11,351 nt of DNA from an uncultured Collinsella sp. (GTDB lineage Bacteria; Actinomycetota; Coriobacteriia; Coriobacteriales; Coriobacteriaceae). The notes below the pieces were generated by a model, which worked only from the letters and a program-made list of their open reading frames with translations, did no database searches and was not told where the DNA came from. Below, piece by piece: positions 1 to 7,636 of the stretch. Each line of letters starts with the position of its first letter. Positions within the stretch are counted from its first letter, which is position 1. The position numbers and the translations under genes were made by a program. The stretch covers positions 1 to 11,351 of the forward strand of contig CABTAA010000030.1 in assembly GCA_902482615.1 (NCBI GenBank), written 5' to 3'.

Positions 1-380
1 GTTTGCCCGGAGAGCCGGGGGTCGACAAGTGGGAGGTCTTCACGGCGGGCGGCCGCAACGCCACGGGTATCGACGCGGTGGCGTGGGCCGAGGAGGCGGC
101 CCGTCGCGGCGCCGGCGAGATCTTGCTGACCAGTATGGATCGCGACGGCACCAAGGCCGGATTTGATCTGGCGCTCACCCGCGCCGTGGCGCGCGCGGTG
201 CCGATTCCGGTGATCGCGAGCGGCGGTGTGGGCACGCTCGAGCATTTTGCCGAGGGCGTGATCGAGGGCGAGGCGGACGCCGTGCTGGCGGCGAGCGTCT
301 TTCACTTTGGAACCTTCAGCATTCGCCAGGTGAAGGAGTATATGGCCTCTCAAGGTATTCCCGTGAGATTGGATTTTTAA
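1..380 (+). CDS. hisF: Imidazole glycerol phosphate synthase cyclase subunit HisF (C-terminal half, 5' end cut by window)
   Basis: HisF is the cyclase half of the HisH-HisF glutamine amidotransferase. It uses ammonia from HisH and PRFAR to make imidazole glycerol phosphate and AICAR in the cytoplasm. About 125 residues are visible, half of the usual 250 or so; the frame is open to the window edge and the first whole codon is at base 3. The visible part matches the second half of the (beta/alpha)8 barrel: [15 protein letters not shown], then [16 protein letters not shown] with the conserved aspartate of the TSxDxDGT phosphate-site loop, then [27 protein letters not shown] and the terminal [16 protein letters not shown]. 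The first catalytic aspartate and the catalytic lysine/aspartate of the N-terminal half lie outside the window. The stop TAA (378-380) directly abuts the hisI ATG, so the two genes are translationally coupled. Identification is secure. Confidence 0.96.
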   Translation, partial: LPGEPGVDKWEVFTAGGRNATGIDAVAWAEEAARRGAGEILLTSMDRDGTKAGFDLALTRAVARAVPIPVIASGGVGTLEHFAEGVIEGEADAVLAASVFHFGTFSIRQVKEYMASQGIPVRLDF

Positions 381-710
381 ATGGAGCAAGTGGCAACTGC
401 GTCCGAGCTTAAATACGACGCCCGTGGGTTGATTCCTTGTGTGGTTCAGCAGTATGACACCGGCGAGGTGCTTATGGTTGCTTGGATGAACGAGGAATCG
501 GTGGGGCTGACGCTTAAGACCGGGACTACGTGGTTTTGGAGCCGCAGCCGTCAGGAGCTCTGGAACAAGGGTGCGACGAGCGGCAATATGCAGGAGGTCA
601 AGGAACTCTGGGCCGACTGCGATAGCGATACGCTGCTGGTTAAGGTTGACTCGCCGGGTCCGGCCTGCCATACCGGCAACCGTACCTGCTTCTTTAAGAA
701 ACTCGCGTAG
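381..710 (+). CDS. hisI: Phosphoribosyl-AMP cyclohydrolase HisI
   Basis: HisI opens the adenine ring of phosphoribosyl-AMP, the third step of histidine synthesis, as a cytoplasmic zinc enzyme. The protein has 109 residues, the normal size of a stand-alone HisI. Family motifs are clear: [11 protein letters not shown] (about 30-40), [20 protein letters not shown] (50-69) and the metal site. C80, C96 and C103 match the three zinc cysteines; D79, D81 and D83 around C80 match the second-metal aspartates. The start ATG follows the hisF stop with no gap. HisE is a separate gene downstream rather than a HisIE fusion as in enterobacteria. The ribosome site would lie inside the hisF 3' end; no strong GGAGG is visible there, which fits coupling by reinitiation. 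Confidence 0.96.
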   Translation: MEQVATASELKYDARGLIPCVVQQYDTGEVLMVAWMNEESVGLTLKTGTTWFWSRSRQELWNKGATSGNMQEVKELWADCDSDTLLVKVDSPGPACHTGNRTCFFKKLA

Positions 711-756
711 GGCGGGCACCCTGTTGGGCGCTCGGTAAAACGGAAAGGATTGAACT

Positions 757-1074
757 ATGGGTGTGCGCACCGCAAATGTTCAGGATGGAAATATCGGCGA
801 GACGCTGACGGGGCTGGCCGAGGTGATTCATGGTCGTCGCGACGCGTCGCCACAGGAGAGCTACACCGCTCGTCTGTTGACCGATGTCGAGGACGAGCTG
901 CTCAAGAAGCTTGCCGAGGAGACGAGCGAGGTCATCATGGCCTGCAAGGATAACGATCACGACCACATCCGCTACGAGGCCGGTGACCTGGTCTACCATC
1001 TGCTCGTAACGCTCGAACGCTACGGTATCACCCTCGACGAACTGGCCGGCGAACTCAACGCTCGCCGCCGCTAG
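757..1074 (+). CDS. hisE: Phosphoribosyl-ATP pyrophosphatase HisE
   Basis: HisE removes pyrophosphate from phosphoribosyl-ATP, the second step of histidine synthesis. It belongs to the all-alpha NTP pyrophosphatase superfamily that also contains MazG. The protein has 105 residues, normal for stand-alone HisE. Diagnostic features are SYTARLLTD (near 40), KKLAEETSEVIMACKD with the acidic metal-binding helix (about 50-65), and YEAGDLVYHLLVTLERYGI (about 73-91), which supplies the ExxD part of the site. The start ATG is preceded by AAAGGA about 8 bases upstream. It sits 46 bases after hisI and appears to be the last gene of the his operon. Its 3' end faces the end of the minus-strand PHP phosphatase gene, with a palindromic repeat between them. 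Confidence 0.93.
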   Translation: MGVRTANVQDGNIGETLTGLAEVIHGRRDASPQESYTARLLTDVEDELLKKLAEETSEVIMACKDNDHDHIRYEAGDLVYHLLVTLERYGITLDELAGELNARRR

Positions 1075-1113
1075 TCATTGGGGACAGTCATTGTTGGTGT
1101 AACAGGGTCATGG

Positions 1114-1182
1114 AAGTTGCGGTGAAATAGGGACTGTTTAAGCGCTTCATCAGGCAAAACAATCCCTATTCCACCGCAACTT
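1114..1182. repeat. Dispersed palindromic repeat, copy 1
   Basis: This is a long imperfect inverted repeat. The left arm is 1114-1139 and the right arm 1156-1182, with a 16-base loop. The outer stem is AAGTTGCGGTG paired with the reverse complement. There are two mismatches in the paired region, and both would be G-U pairs if the minus strand were transcribed. It lies between the convergent 3' ends of hisE and the PHP gene. No T-tract follows on either strand, so it is not a canonical terminator, though it could still act as a 3' boundary. Two related copies lie at 9425-9492 and 11008-11080. Confidence 0.85.
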
Positions 1183-1194
1183 ATGAAGGGATGG

Positions 1195-2106
1195 CTAGTC
1201 GAGGGGTGTGGATTCCCATTCTCCGGTGAGGTGGGGGATGTCGAAGGTTCGATAACCGCAGTCGTAGGCGTGGGCCTGAGCCTCGCGGATATTCCAGCAG
1301 ATGTCGCAGGCGCGGTGTGCGTCCGAGCCAAAGGTGATGGGTACCTCGGCGTGGGCGAAGCAACGCAACAGCCCCGTCGAGGGGTAATAGTCGTCGAGGC
1401 CCTTGCGCGGCGCGGCGGTCGAGACTTCGACACGGCGACCCGTATCGTGGGCGCACTCTGCCATCTGCTCCCAAAACGGTGCCGGATCAAAATCGGGCGC
1501 AAAGCCCTCCTTCGAAAAGCGCATGACCAGGTCGGGATGAGCCATCACATCAAAGTTAAGCGGGCTTTCGCAAGCGCGGCACCAGTCGTCGACGTAGCGC
1601 TCCCACACGCCGCGTACCCCCAGGTTTTCCCAAACGTGCAGGTTGGTGTCGTCGTCGATCCAACCGCAAAGGGAATCGGGTGTATCGGGGCGAGCGACGT
1701 TTTCCGTTCCCGCCGCACCCGCGGCACCGGCCATGATATCGCCTGGGTTGCCAATCCAATGCACACTGCCCAGGCGTACGACGGCGCCCTGGGACCAGCG
1801 CTCAACCAAAGGCTCGCAGCCCTCGTACCAATCGCATTCAAAGCCATAGATAAGCTCGAGCTCCGGCGCAATCTGCGCGGCAAGCTTGCGGGCATCCTCA
1901 AAAGCCAGACGATGTGCCGGCAGGTCGCCCTCGACAACCTGCACCTCGCAGTTGGCATCCATGCTGGCGGGTAAGGTGAGGTGGTCGGTCGAGACCATGA
2001 TCCGGCAGCCAGCGGCCGCGGCAGCGCGGACGTTTTCCTCAAACGAGGCATGTCCGTCCGAAAACGAGGTGTGGGTGTGGCAATCGACCAGCGGGCAAGC
2101 AGACAT
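1195..2106 (-). CDS. PHP-domain phosphatase, probable histidinol-phosphatase (HisK type)
   Basis: This 303-residue PHP-family metal-dependent phosphoesterase most likely dephosphorylates L-histidinol phosphate to histidinol (EC 3.1.3.15). The PHP signature is complete: DCHTHTSFSDGH (H10, H12, D17), STDH (D41, H42), GFECDW (88-93), GSVHW (113-117), AHPDL (189-193), VEVST (E227) and FGSDAH (259-264). These supply the usual multi-metal site. The position beside hisFIE supports the histidine role, although other PHP phosphatases with small-molecule substrates have the same motifs. The start ATG has AAAGGAG about 6 bases upstream on the minus strand. A possible -10 (TACAAT) lies at 2139-2144. The gene converges on hisE and so is transcribed separately from the his operon. 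Confidence 0.85.
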   Translation of the reverse strand: MSACPLVDCHTHTSFSDGHASFEENVRAAAAAGCRIMVSTDHLTLPASMDANCEVQVVEGDLPAHRLAFEDARKLAAQIAPELELIYGFECDWYEGCEPLVERWSQGAVVRLGSVHWIGNPGDIMAGAAGAAGTENVARPDTPDSLCGWIDDDTNLHVWENLGVRGVWERYVDDWCRACESPLNFDVMAHPDLVMRFSKEGFAPDFDPAPFWEQMAECAHDTGRRVEVSTAAPRKGLDDYYPSTGLLRCFAHAEVPITFGSDAHRACDICWNIREAQAHAYDCGYRTFDIPHLTGEWESTPLD

Positions 2107-2138
2107 GGCAGCTCCTTTGCGTCAAGCGAATCCGCTTC

Positions 2139-2144
2139 ATTGTA
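2139..2144 (-). promoter_or_regulatory. Possible -10 box for the PHP phosphatase gene
   Basis: On the minus strand this hexamer reads TACAAT, one mismatch from TATAAT, about 33 bases upstream of the PHP start codon. I see no convincing -35 at 16-18 bases spacing, so this is a weak prediction. Confidence 0.3.
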
Positions 2145-2236
2145 ATGGCGCAGCTCTCAACACGCCGGACACGCCGGGGGTCGAAATCGATTGGAAAGGC
2201 TGCGCGACGCGCGGTGCGGCCTCGCTTGCGCTCTCA

Positions 2237-2301
2237 AAACATGTACATCAGCCTCCAAAAGCTGCAGAAAATGACATGTTTGGAGGCTGATGTACATGTT
2301 T
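2237..2301. repeat. Perfect 23-bp inverted repeat with 19-base loop
   Basis: The arms at 2237-2259 and 2279-2301 are exact reverse complements, with core ACATGTACATCAGCCTCC. A direct repeat of ACATGTTTGGA (2275-2285 and 2294-2304) overlaps the right arm. It sits in the 301-base gap between the divergent PHP gene and the LarC-like/YfcE frame, about 107 bases upstream of the latter's start. It could be an operator, an attenuator hairpin or a small repeat element. No T-tract follows it on the plus strand. Apart from this element and the weak -10 at 2139-2144, I recognise nothing in 2107-2407. Confidence 0.85.
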
Positions 2302-2407
2302 GGATAGGAGCGAGGGCGGCGACGGACGAAAGTCACGCCTGTGCCACGTCCGATGTGCTAGCGTTTGGATGAACAAAACGAGCCCGCGCGGAAAGGATCC
2401 GGACCGT

Positions 2408-3502
2408 ATGCAATGCGATAGCACATCCCCGCTGTCCCGCGAGACCGATGCGCCCGAAACCATCGTCAAGCTGGAGTGCGACATCGACGATGCGTCGCCC
2501 GAGGTACTCGCCTACGCTGCCGACCGCCTGCGCGAGGCGGGTGCGCGCGAGGTGCACTGGCTGCCTCTCTACTGCAAAAAGGGTCGCCCCGGATGGCAGT
2601 TGCAGGTGATCTGCTCGCATGAGGATATCGAGCGCCTACAGACGATTATCTTTTTGGAGACCACGACCAACGCCGTTCGTCGCCAGGTGATGGAACGCGT
2701 TTGCCTGCCGCGCCACTTTGAACAAGTGGCGACGCCTTGGGGCGAGGTGGCCGTAAAGGTGGCAACCCTGCCCGATGGCAGCGAGCGTGCAGCGCCCGAG
2801 TACGAGGACTGCGCCCGTCTCGCTCGCGAGCATAATGTGCCGCTCCAGCGCGTGATGCAGGCGGCCCAGAGCGCGGCACTGCGATTTGAATACCTTGGCT
2901 GGTGGCGACATCCTGCGCCTAGCCATATCAACCCCATTCGAAAGGATCTCCCCATGAAATACCTCATCGCCTCCGACATCCACGGCTCGGCATACTGGGC
3001 CGAGCGCCTGGTTGCCGCCATCGAATCCGAGCAGCCCGATCGCATTGTGCTGCTGGGCGACCTGCTCTACCACGGTCCGCGCAACGACCTGCCGCGCGAT
3101 TACGCCCCCAAGCGCGTAATCCCGCTGCTCAACGCCCTGGCCGACCGCATCATCGCGGTGCGCGGCAACTGCGATGCCGAGGTCGACCAGATGGTCCTCG
3201 ACTTTCCCGTCATGGCCGACTACGCCACGCTGTTTGACGAGACCGGCCGCGAGCTGTTCCTGACGCACGGCCATGTCTTTGGCGCCGGCATGCACAACAG
3301 CGTCGACCACGCGCCCGCGCTGCCCGAGGGCTCCGCGCTCGTCTACGGTCACACGCACATCAAGGTCAACGAAGCGAGCGAGGAGCATCCTGGTCTGTGG
3401 CTCTTCAACCCCGGCAGCGTGAGCATCCCCAAGGACGGTACGCACAGCTACGGCATCTACGAGGGCGGCGCGTTCCGCCACGTGATCATGGAGGAGGACT
3501 AG
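2408..3502 (+). CDS. LarC C-terminal-domain-like protein in frame with YfcE phosphodiesterase
   Basis: One frame is open for 364 codons without a stop. Residues 1-165 or so resemble the C-terminal domain of LarC (DUF111), the nickel insertion protein that makes the nickel-pincer cofactor: LECDIDDASPEVLAY (22-36), LPLYCKKGRPGWQL (52-65), ETTTNAVRR (84-92) and APEYEDCARLA (129-139). The N-terminal LarC domain is missing, as in LarC2 of the split LarC1/LarC2 pair. Residues 183-364 are a complete YfcE. The ATG at 2408 is chosen because AAAGGA lies 10 bases upstream and the domain begins about 20 residues later; in-frame ATGs at 2300 and 2369 lack a ribosome site. A real fusion is possible. Two proteins from one frame is equally plausible, because a good ribosome site precedes the internal YfcE ATG. 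No larA, larB or larE is in the window. Confidence 0.7.
   Translation: MQCDSTSPLSRETDAPETIVKLECDIDDASPEVLAYAADRLREAGAREVHWLPLYCKKGRPGWQLQVICSHEDIERLQTIIFLETTTNAVRRQVMERVCLPRHFEQVATPWGEVAVKVATLPDGSERAAPEYEDCARLAREHNVPLQRVMQAAQSAALRFEYLGWWRHPAPSHINPIRKDLPMKYLIASDIHGSAYWAERLVAAIESEQPDRIVLLGDLLYHGPRNDLPRDYAPKRVIPLLNALADRIIAVRGNCDAEVDQMVLDFPVMADYATLFDETGRELFLTHGHVFGAGMHNSVDHAPALPEGSALVYGHTHIKVNEASEEHPGLWLFNPGSVSIPKDGTHSYGIYEGGAFRHVIMEED
2954..3502 (+). CDS. yfcE: YfcE-type metallophosphoesterase (internal start in the longer frame)
   Basis: This 182-residue unit is a full-length YfcE, a manganese-type calcineurin-like phosphodiesterase active on simple phosphodiesters in vitro; its physiological substrate is unknown. 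Metal-site motifs in order are SDIHG (D8, H10), LLGDLLYHGPRN (D36), RGNCDAEVDQM (N72), LTHGHVFG (H105) and YGHTH (H133, H135), then FNPGSVSIPK. The E. coli protein is about 184 residues, so the start at 2954 gives the expected size. AAAGGA (2941-2946) lies 7 bases before this ATG. The frame is nevertheless continuous with the upstream LarC-like part, so a fused product cannot be excluded. The stop overlaps the ribosome site of mazG. Confidence 0.85.
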   Translation: MKYLIASDIHGSAYWAERLVAAIESEQPDRIVLLGDLLYHGPRNDLPRDYAPKRVIPLLNALADRIIAVRGNCDAEVDQMVLDFPVMADYATLFDETGRELFLTHGHVFGAGMHNSVDHAPALPEGSALVYGHTHIKVNEASEEHPGLWLFNPGSVSIPKDGTHSYGIYEGGAFRHVIMEED

Positions 3503-3504
3503 CC

Positions 3505-4365
3505 ATGGCCGAGCATATGGCTCAGCAAAATGCCGAGGGTTCGCGTGACCTGTCCACGCTGGTAGATGCATCGGCCGAGCTGCAGCATCTGGTGCAGACC
3601 ATCTGGCGTCTGCGTCAGCCCGACGGCTGCCCGTGGGACCGCGAGCAGACGCACCGCAGCATTGGCAAGAACATGATCGAGGAGGCCTACGAGGCGCTCG
3701 ACTGCATCGAGGCCGACGACGCGGCGCACCTGCGCGAGGAGCTGGGCGACGTGCTCATGCAAGTAGTACTGCATGCGCAGATTGCGGCGGACGCCGGCGA
3801 GTTTACGCTGGCCGATGTGGCACGCGATATCGACGCCAAGCTCATCCGCCGTCATCCGCACGTATTTGGCGATGCGGATGCCGATAACTCCGACGAAGTG
3901 CTCAAGATCTGGGATGAGGTCAAGCTTGCCGAGAAGGCTGCCAAGGACAAGGCCGTGGCAGCAGGCGAGGCTGCACCCGAGGGCCTGCTCGACGGCGTGC
4001 CCACGCATCTGCCGGCGCTGATGCAGGCGCAGAAGGTGTCGCGCAAGGCGGCTGCCGTGGGCTTTGAATGGGAGACGGTCCAGGATGTGTGGGACGAGGT
4101 AGCCGAGGAGCGTGCCGAGTTTGAGGCCGAGGAGCCCGGCTCGCCCGAGCGCGAGATGGAGTTTGGCGACCTGCTCTTTGCCCTGGTCAACGTTGCGCGC
4201 AAAGAGGGTATCGACGCCGAGAGCGCCCTGCGTGCCAGCACGGCCAAGTTCCGCCGTCGCTGGGCTGCGATGGAGGCCGCCGTGCACGAGGCGGGCGATG
4301 ACCTCGCCGCCTGCTCAACCGCTCAACTCAACGACCTGTGGGACCAAGCAAAAGCAAGCGAGTGA
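3505..4365 (+). CDS. mazG: Nucleoside triphosphate pyrophosphohydrolase MazG
   Basis: MazG hydrolyses (d)NTPs to NMP and pyrophosphate, cleaning aberrant nucleotides and, in E. coli, lowering ppGpp. The protein has 286 residues with two MazG domains, like E. coli MazG. The first domain carries LRQPDGCPWDREQTH (36-50), IEEAYE (58-63) and LREELGDVLMQVVLHAQIA (76-94), which gives the EExxE/ExxD metal site. The second has VAEERAEFE (199-207) and MEFGDLLFALVNVARKEGID (218-237). A charged, Ala-rich linker (about 138-160) joins them. ATG 3505 is chosen because GGAGGA lies just upstream, inside the yfcE 3' end, with only two bases between the yfcE stop and this ATG. Coupled translation with yfcE is likely. 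Its 3' end faces a minus-strand ATPase gene 39 bases away. Confidence 0.94.
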   Translation: MAEHMAQQNAEGSRDLSTLVDASAELQHLVQTIWRLRQPDGCPWDREQTHRSIGKNMIEEAYEALDCIEADDAAHLREELGDVLMQVVLHAQIAADAGEFTLADVARDIDAKLIRRHPHVFGDADADNSDEVLKIWDEVKLAEKAAKDKAVAAGEAAPEGLLDGVPTHLPALMQAQKVSRKAAAVGFEWETVQDVWDEVAEERAEFEAEEPGSPEREMEFGDLLFALVNVARKEGIDAESALRASTAKFRRRWAAMEAAVHEAGDDLAACSTAQLNDLWDQAKASE

Positions 4366-4392
4366 GGCCTGCGTCTCTCACGGCATCCATTC

Positions 4393-4408
4393 GTAGAGAG
4401 GTCTCTAC
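4393..4408. other. Short hairpin at the convergent mazG/ATPase junction
   Basis: GTAGAG and CTCTAC (4393-4398 and 4403-4408) form a 6-bp stem with an AGGT loop. It overlaps the stop codon of the minus-strand ATPase gene. There is no T-tract, so it is at best a weak 3'-end structure. Confidence 0.35.
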
Positions 4409-5772
4409 AAGCAAAAAGCCATATACAACGGAAGATGTGCCAGCTGCGCTTCGGCATCCCACTCGAGTTGTTTAGGGTGCAACACGTAAGCCATCCCAAT
4501 CCTCTTGTTAAAGCGCCCGCGGAATCGGTCGAGGGAGATGGTTCCGTATCTGCGTGGCGACTTAACTTCGATGGGGCTGATGCGCGGCTTTCCGGCGGCA
4601 TTGACATAGGGTCGGGTAACGAGGAAGTCGATTTCCATGCGCTCCTCCCCCTCCTTCTTTCCGCTTTGGGAATAAAAGAAGAGCCTGTGTCCATTGGCCT
4701 TTAGAGATTGGGCAACGTAGTTTTCGGTAAGCATTCCTTCGTTCAATCCGATGTCGCCGCGAAGCACGGCTCTGTAAACGTCTTCATCGGTATCGTTGTT
4801 GTCAGAGAAGGCAAGCGTTACAAGCAGGCCGGTGTCTGCCATGTAGCACTTGAGGGCCGTTTGCTCCATGCTGAGTGAAAGGCCCACGCTCGGTTCGCTT
4901 GCGGCATAGCAGATATTGGCAATTCGCGCGTCTGCCAGCCAAAAGAAGGCTTCTTCGTAGGTGCGCATGCGTGCGTTTTTATCAAGTGAGGAAAGCTTGA
5001 ATCGTTTTTCGTGCCTAGAGAGCTGACCCGGGATGCCATCGAGTACGGAGACGACTTTGAATTCGTAACCGGTTGCAAAACGAGAGATATCGTTGCGATA
5101 GAGCTGGACGATTCGGCGCTTCGAAGCGTCGACGGGCGCAAAAGCGCGCTGTTCAACATAGATGGATACCGGCTCAGGCATGCCACCTACGAGCATGTAT
5201 TCGCGCATAAGGGAGAGCGCTCTGCGATGTAGGGCATCGGGGAGCGGCTTCATCTTGTTAAAACTCATGCGAATGAGATCGGCCAGCCCCTTTTCGTCCA
5301 TGCCCCAAAGAAACTCCTCAAAGTCGAGGGGCTCAAGTTCCAGAGACTCTTCCTCGGATGGGATGACGATATCTTTAATGTTCTGCTTGATGCTGAGTAG
5401 GGATCCAGTTTCGATGTAGTCGTAACGTCCGTCTGCAACGAGATACTTGATGAGTCCGCGTGCTTGCGGGTACATCTGGACCTCGTCAAAGACGATAAGC
5501 GTCTCGTGTTCATAGAGTTTGACGTTATAGAAAACCGAGAGATAGAGGAAGAGCGAGTCGAAGTCAGTGCGATAGTCCTCAAAATATTGCTTAACTTCGG
5601 CAGGTGCTTGAAAGAAATCAATGACAAGGCAGGACTTGTATTCGGTTTCTCCAAACGTGCGGGCAAGCGTGCTCTTGCCGACGCGGCGGGCTCCTTCAAT
5701 AAGAAGTGCTGTTTTACCAGCGCTTTCATGCTTCCATTTTAGTAGTTTGTCATAGGCTTTTCGTTTAAGCAT
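4405..5772 (-). CDS. AAA ATPase with DUF4143 / nuclease-like C-terminal domain (first copy)
   Basis: This 455-residue protein belongs to the widespread bacterial and archaeal AAA_14/DUF4143 ATPases, whose role is unknown. Walker A is GARRVGKST (27-35), Walker B is TLIVFDEVQ (91-99), and a sensor-like ETGS follows (121-124). The family hallmark EYMLVGGMPE is at 191-200. The C-terminus has EIDFLV (D382) and IEVKS (E402, K404), the D...ExK arrangement of PD-(D/E)XK nucleases, so the putative site looks intact. ATG 5772 is preferred because GAGG lies 5 bases upstream. A GTG at 5820 is in frame, but its extra 16 residues would be encoded by the direct-repeat array. Base use is more AT-rich than in mazG or eno, suggesting acquisition by transfer. 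It is convergent with mazG. Confidence 0.88.
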   Translation of the reverse strand: MLKRKAYDKLLKWKHESAGKTALLIEGARRVGKSTLARTFGETEYKSCLVIDFFQAPAEVKQYFEDYRTDFDSLFLYLSVFYNVKLYEHETLIVFDEVQMYPQARGLIKYLVADGRYDYIETGSLLSIKQNIKDIVIPSEEESLELEPLDFEEFLWGMDEKGLADLIRMSFNKMKPLPDALHRRALSLMREYMLVGGMPEPVSIYVEQRAFAPVDASKRRIVQLYRNDISRFATGYEFKVVSVLDGIPGQLSRHEKRFKLSSLDKNARMRTYEEAFFWLADARIANICYAASEPSVGLSLSMEQTALKCYMADTGLLVTLAFSDNNDTDEDVYRAVLRGDIGLNEGMLTENYVAQSLKANGHRLFFYSQSGKKEGEERMEIDFLVTRPYVNAAGKPRISPIEVKSPRRYGTISLDRFRGRFNKRIGMAYVLHPKQLEWDAEAQLAHLPLYMAFCL

Positions 5773-5784
5773 GGCTACCTCGTA

Positions 5785-5876
5785 CACGATATCCAGAACT
5801 TTTATAACCTGATTATGCACGATATCCAGAACTTAAGACCCTTAGAATTGCACGATATCCAGAACTTTGCACGATG
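5785..5876. repeat. Direct-repeat array with 33-bp period upstream of the first ATPase gene
   Basis: Three exact copies of CACGATATCCAGAACTT start at 5785, 5818 and 5851. The step is exactly 33 bp: 17 conserved plus 16 unrelated bases. A truncated copy (TGCACGATG) ends the array at 5868-5876. Each copy contains the GATATC palindrome. The first copy ends 13 bases from the ATPase start codon, so the array lies in the promoter or leader. Minus-strand -10-like words lie in the gaps between copies: TATAAA (5801-5806) and CATAAT (5812-5817). This is consistent with operator sites, though I see no good -35. Confidence 0.9.
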
Positions 5877-5948
5877 TAAAAGTACATTATTGGCTCTTTC
5901 ATTCGCAAGCCAGGTAAAGACGGTATGCCGATAGAAGAATTTAATGGT

Positions 5949-5957
5949 GGGGGGGGG
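5949..5957. repeat. Nine-G homopolymer tract
   Basis: A run of nine G lies in the AT-rich intergenic stretch between the ATPase repeat array and eno. Such tracts are prone to slippage. It is not inside a supported gene. Apart from this tract and the array, I see nothing I can name in 5877-6030. Confidence 0.8.
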
Positions 5958-6033
5958 CGACCTCTAGAGATGAATGTTCGGTGCAAAAACAAGCGCCCCA
6001 AAGAATGATTTCTCTAATTCATATGTATCCCTC

Positions 6034-6078
6034 GGCTAACTTAGGGCATAATGCAAAAAGTGCGACATGGCTAACTTA
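6034..6078 (+). promoter_or_regulatory. Probable eno promoter region with 10-bp direct repeat
   Basis: CATAAT at 6047-6052 is a plausible -10, giving a leader of about 90 bases before eno. GGCTAACTTA occurs twice, at 6034-6043 and 6069-6078, with a 35-bp step that brackets the -10 and the expected start site. No good -35 is visible. The doubled word could be a regulator site, but two copies of a 10-mer are modest evidence. Confidence 0.35.
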
Positions 6079-6085
6079 CGGAGGC

Positions 6086-6098
6086 GCACCGACGGTGC
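6086..6098. other. Palindrome in the eno leader
   Basis: GCACCG, one base, CGGTGC form a perfect dyad in the likely 5' untranslated region of eno. With a one-base centre it would open to a short hairpin in RNA; as DNA it could bind a dimeric protein. Confidence 0.4.
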
Positions 6099-6139
6099 AC
6101 GGTCAGCCGGTCGCTTGCAACCACTACGTTTCCAAGTGA

Positions 6140-7441
<1,302 letters not shown>

Positions 7442-7513
7442 ACGGGCGAATTTGGCGAGGGGGAGGCTGACTCGGTTCCTCCCCGCCTTGGTTGAATGCC
7501 GCAAAGCGCTATG

Positions 7514-7545
7514 GGCGCTGGGCCATACGGCTCAGCGCCTTTTTT
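7514..7545 (+). terminator. Rho-independent terminator after eno
   Basis: GGCGCTGGGCC (7514-7524), loop ATAC, then GGCTCAGCGCC (7529-7539) form an 11-bp stem with one G-U pair, followed by six T. A weaker GC-rich inverted repeat (about 7453-7487, with no T-tract) precedes it. Confidence 0.92.
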
Positions 7546-7584
7546 ATGTCGAGCAAAGGCTGGCGAAGGCGGTGCGGGCGCTCG

Positions 7585-7593
7585 TGCTATAAC
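7585..7593 (+). promoter_or_regulatory. Extended -10 promoter for the FtsB-like gene
   Basis: TGCTATAAC is an extended -10 (TGn plus TATAAC). It lies about 40 bases after the eno terminator and 44 bases before the FtsB-like start. No clear -35 is seen, which extended -10 promoters can tolerate. Confidence 0.5.
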
Positions 7594-7636
7594 TAAAGGA
7601 CTTAGCGCAAACAAACCTCAACCGCACAAGGCGCAC

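Noticed and set aside
1114..1182. Bidirectional intrinsic terminator between hisE and the PHP gene
   Set aside because: The stem is strong but neither strand has a T-tract after it, and related copies occur away from gene ends.
1183..1974. Long plus-strand open frame (263 codons) opposite the PHP gene
   Set aside because: It is antisense to a PHP gene with all catalytic motifs, and it shows no recognisable domain or ribosome site.
2636..3571. Long minus-strand open frame opposite the LarC-like/YfcE frame
   Set aside because: It is a shadow frame of GC-rich coding DNA; the protein is low-complexity Val/Ala/Gly-rich with no motif.
5785..5876. CRISPR array
   Set aside because: Repeats of 17 bp and gaps of 16 bp are too short, there are only three copies, and there are no cas genes. 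In the second array even the gaps are identical.
5813..6001. Small minus-strand frame with a repeated SSGYRA peptide
   Set aside because: The peptide period of 11 residues simply follows the 33-bp DNA period. The start is TTG without a ribosome site, and part of it is a Pro run from the G9 tract.
5880..6008. Short plus-strand open stretch after the first array (about 42 codons)
   Set aside because: It has no ribosome site before its ATG, spans the G9 tract, and has no similarity I recognise.
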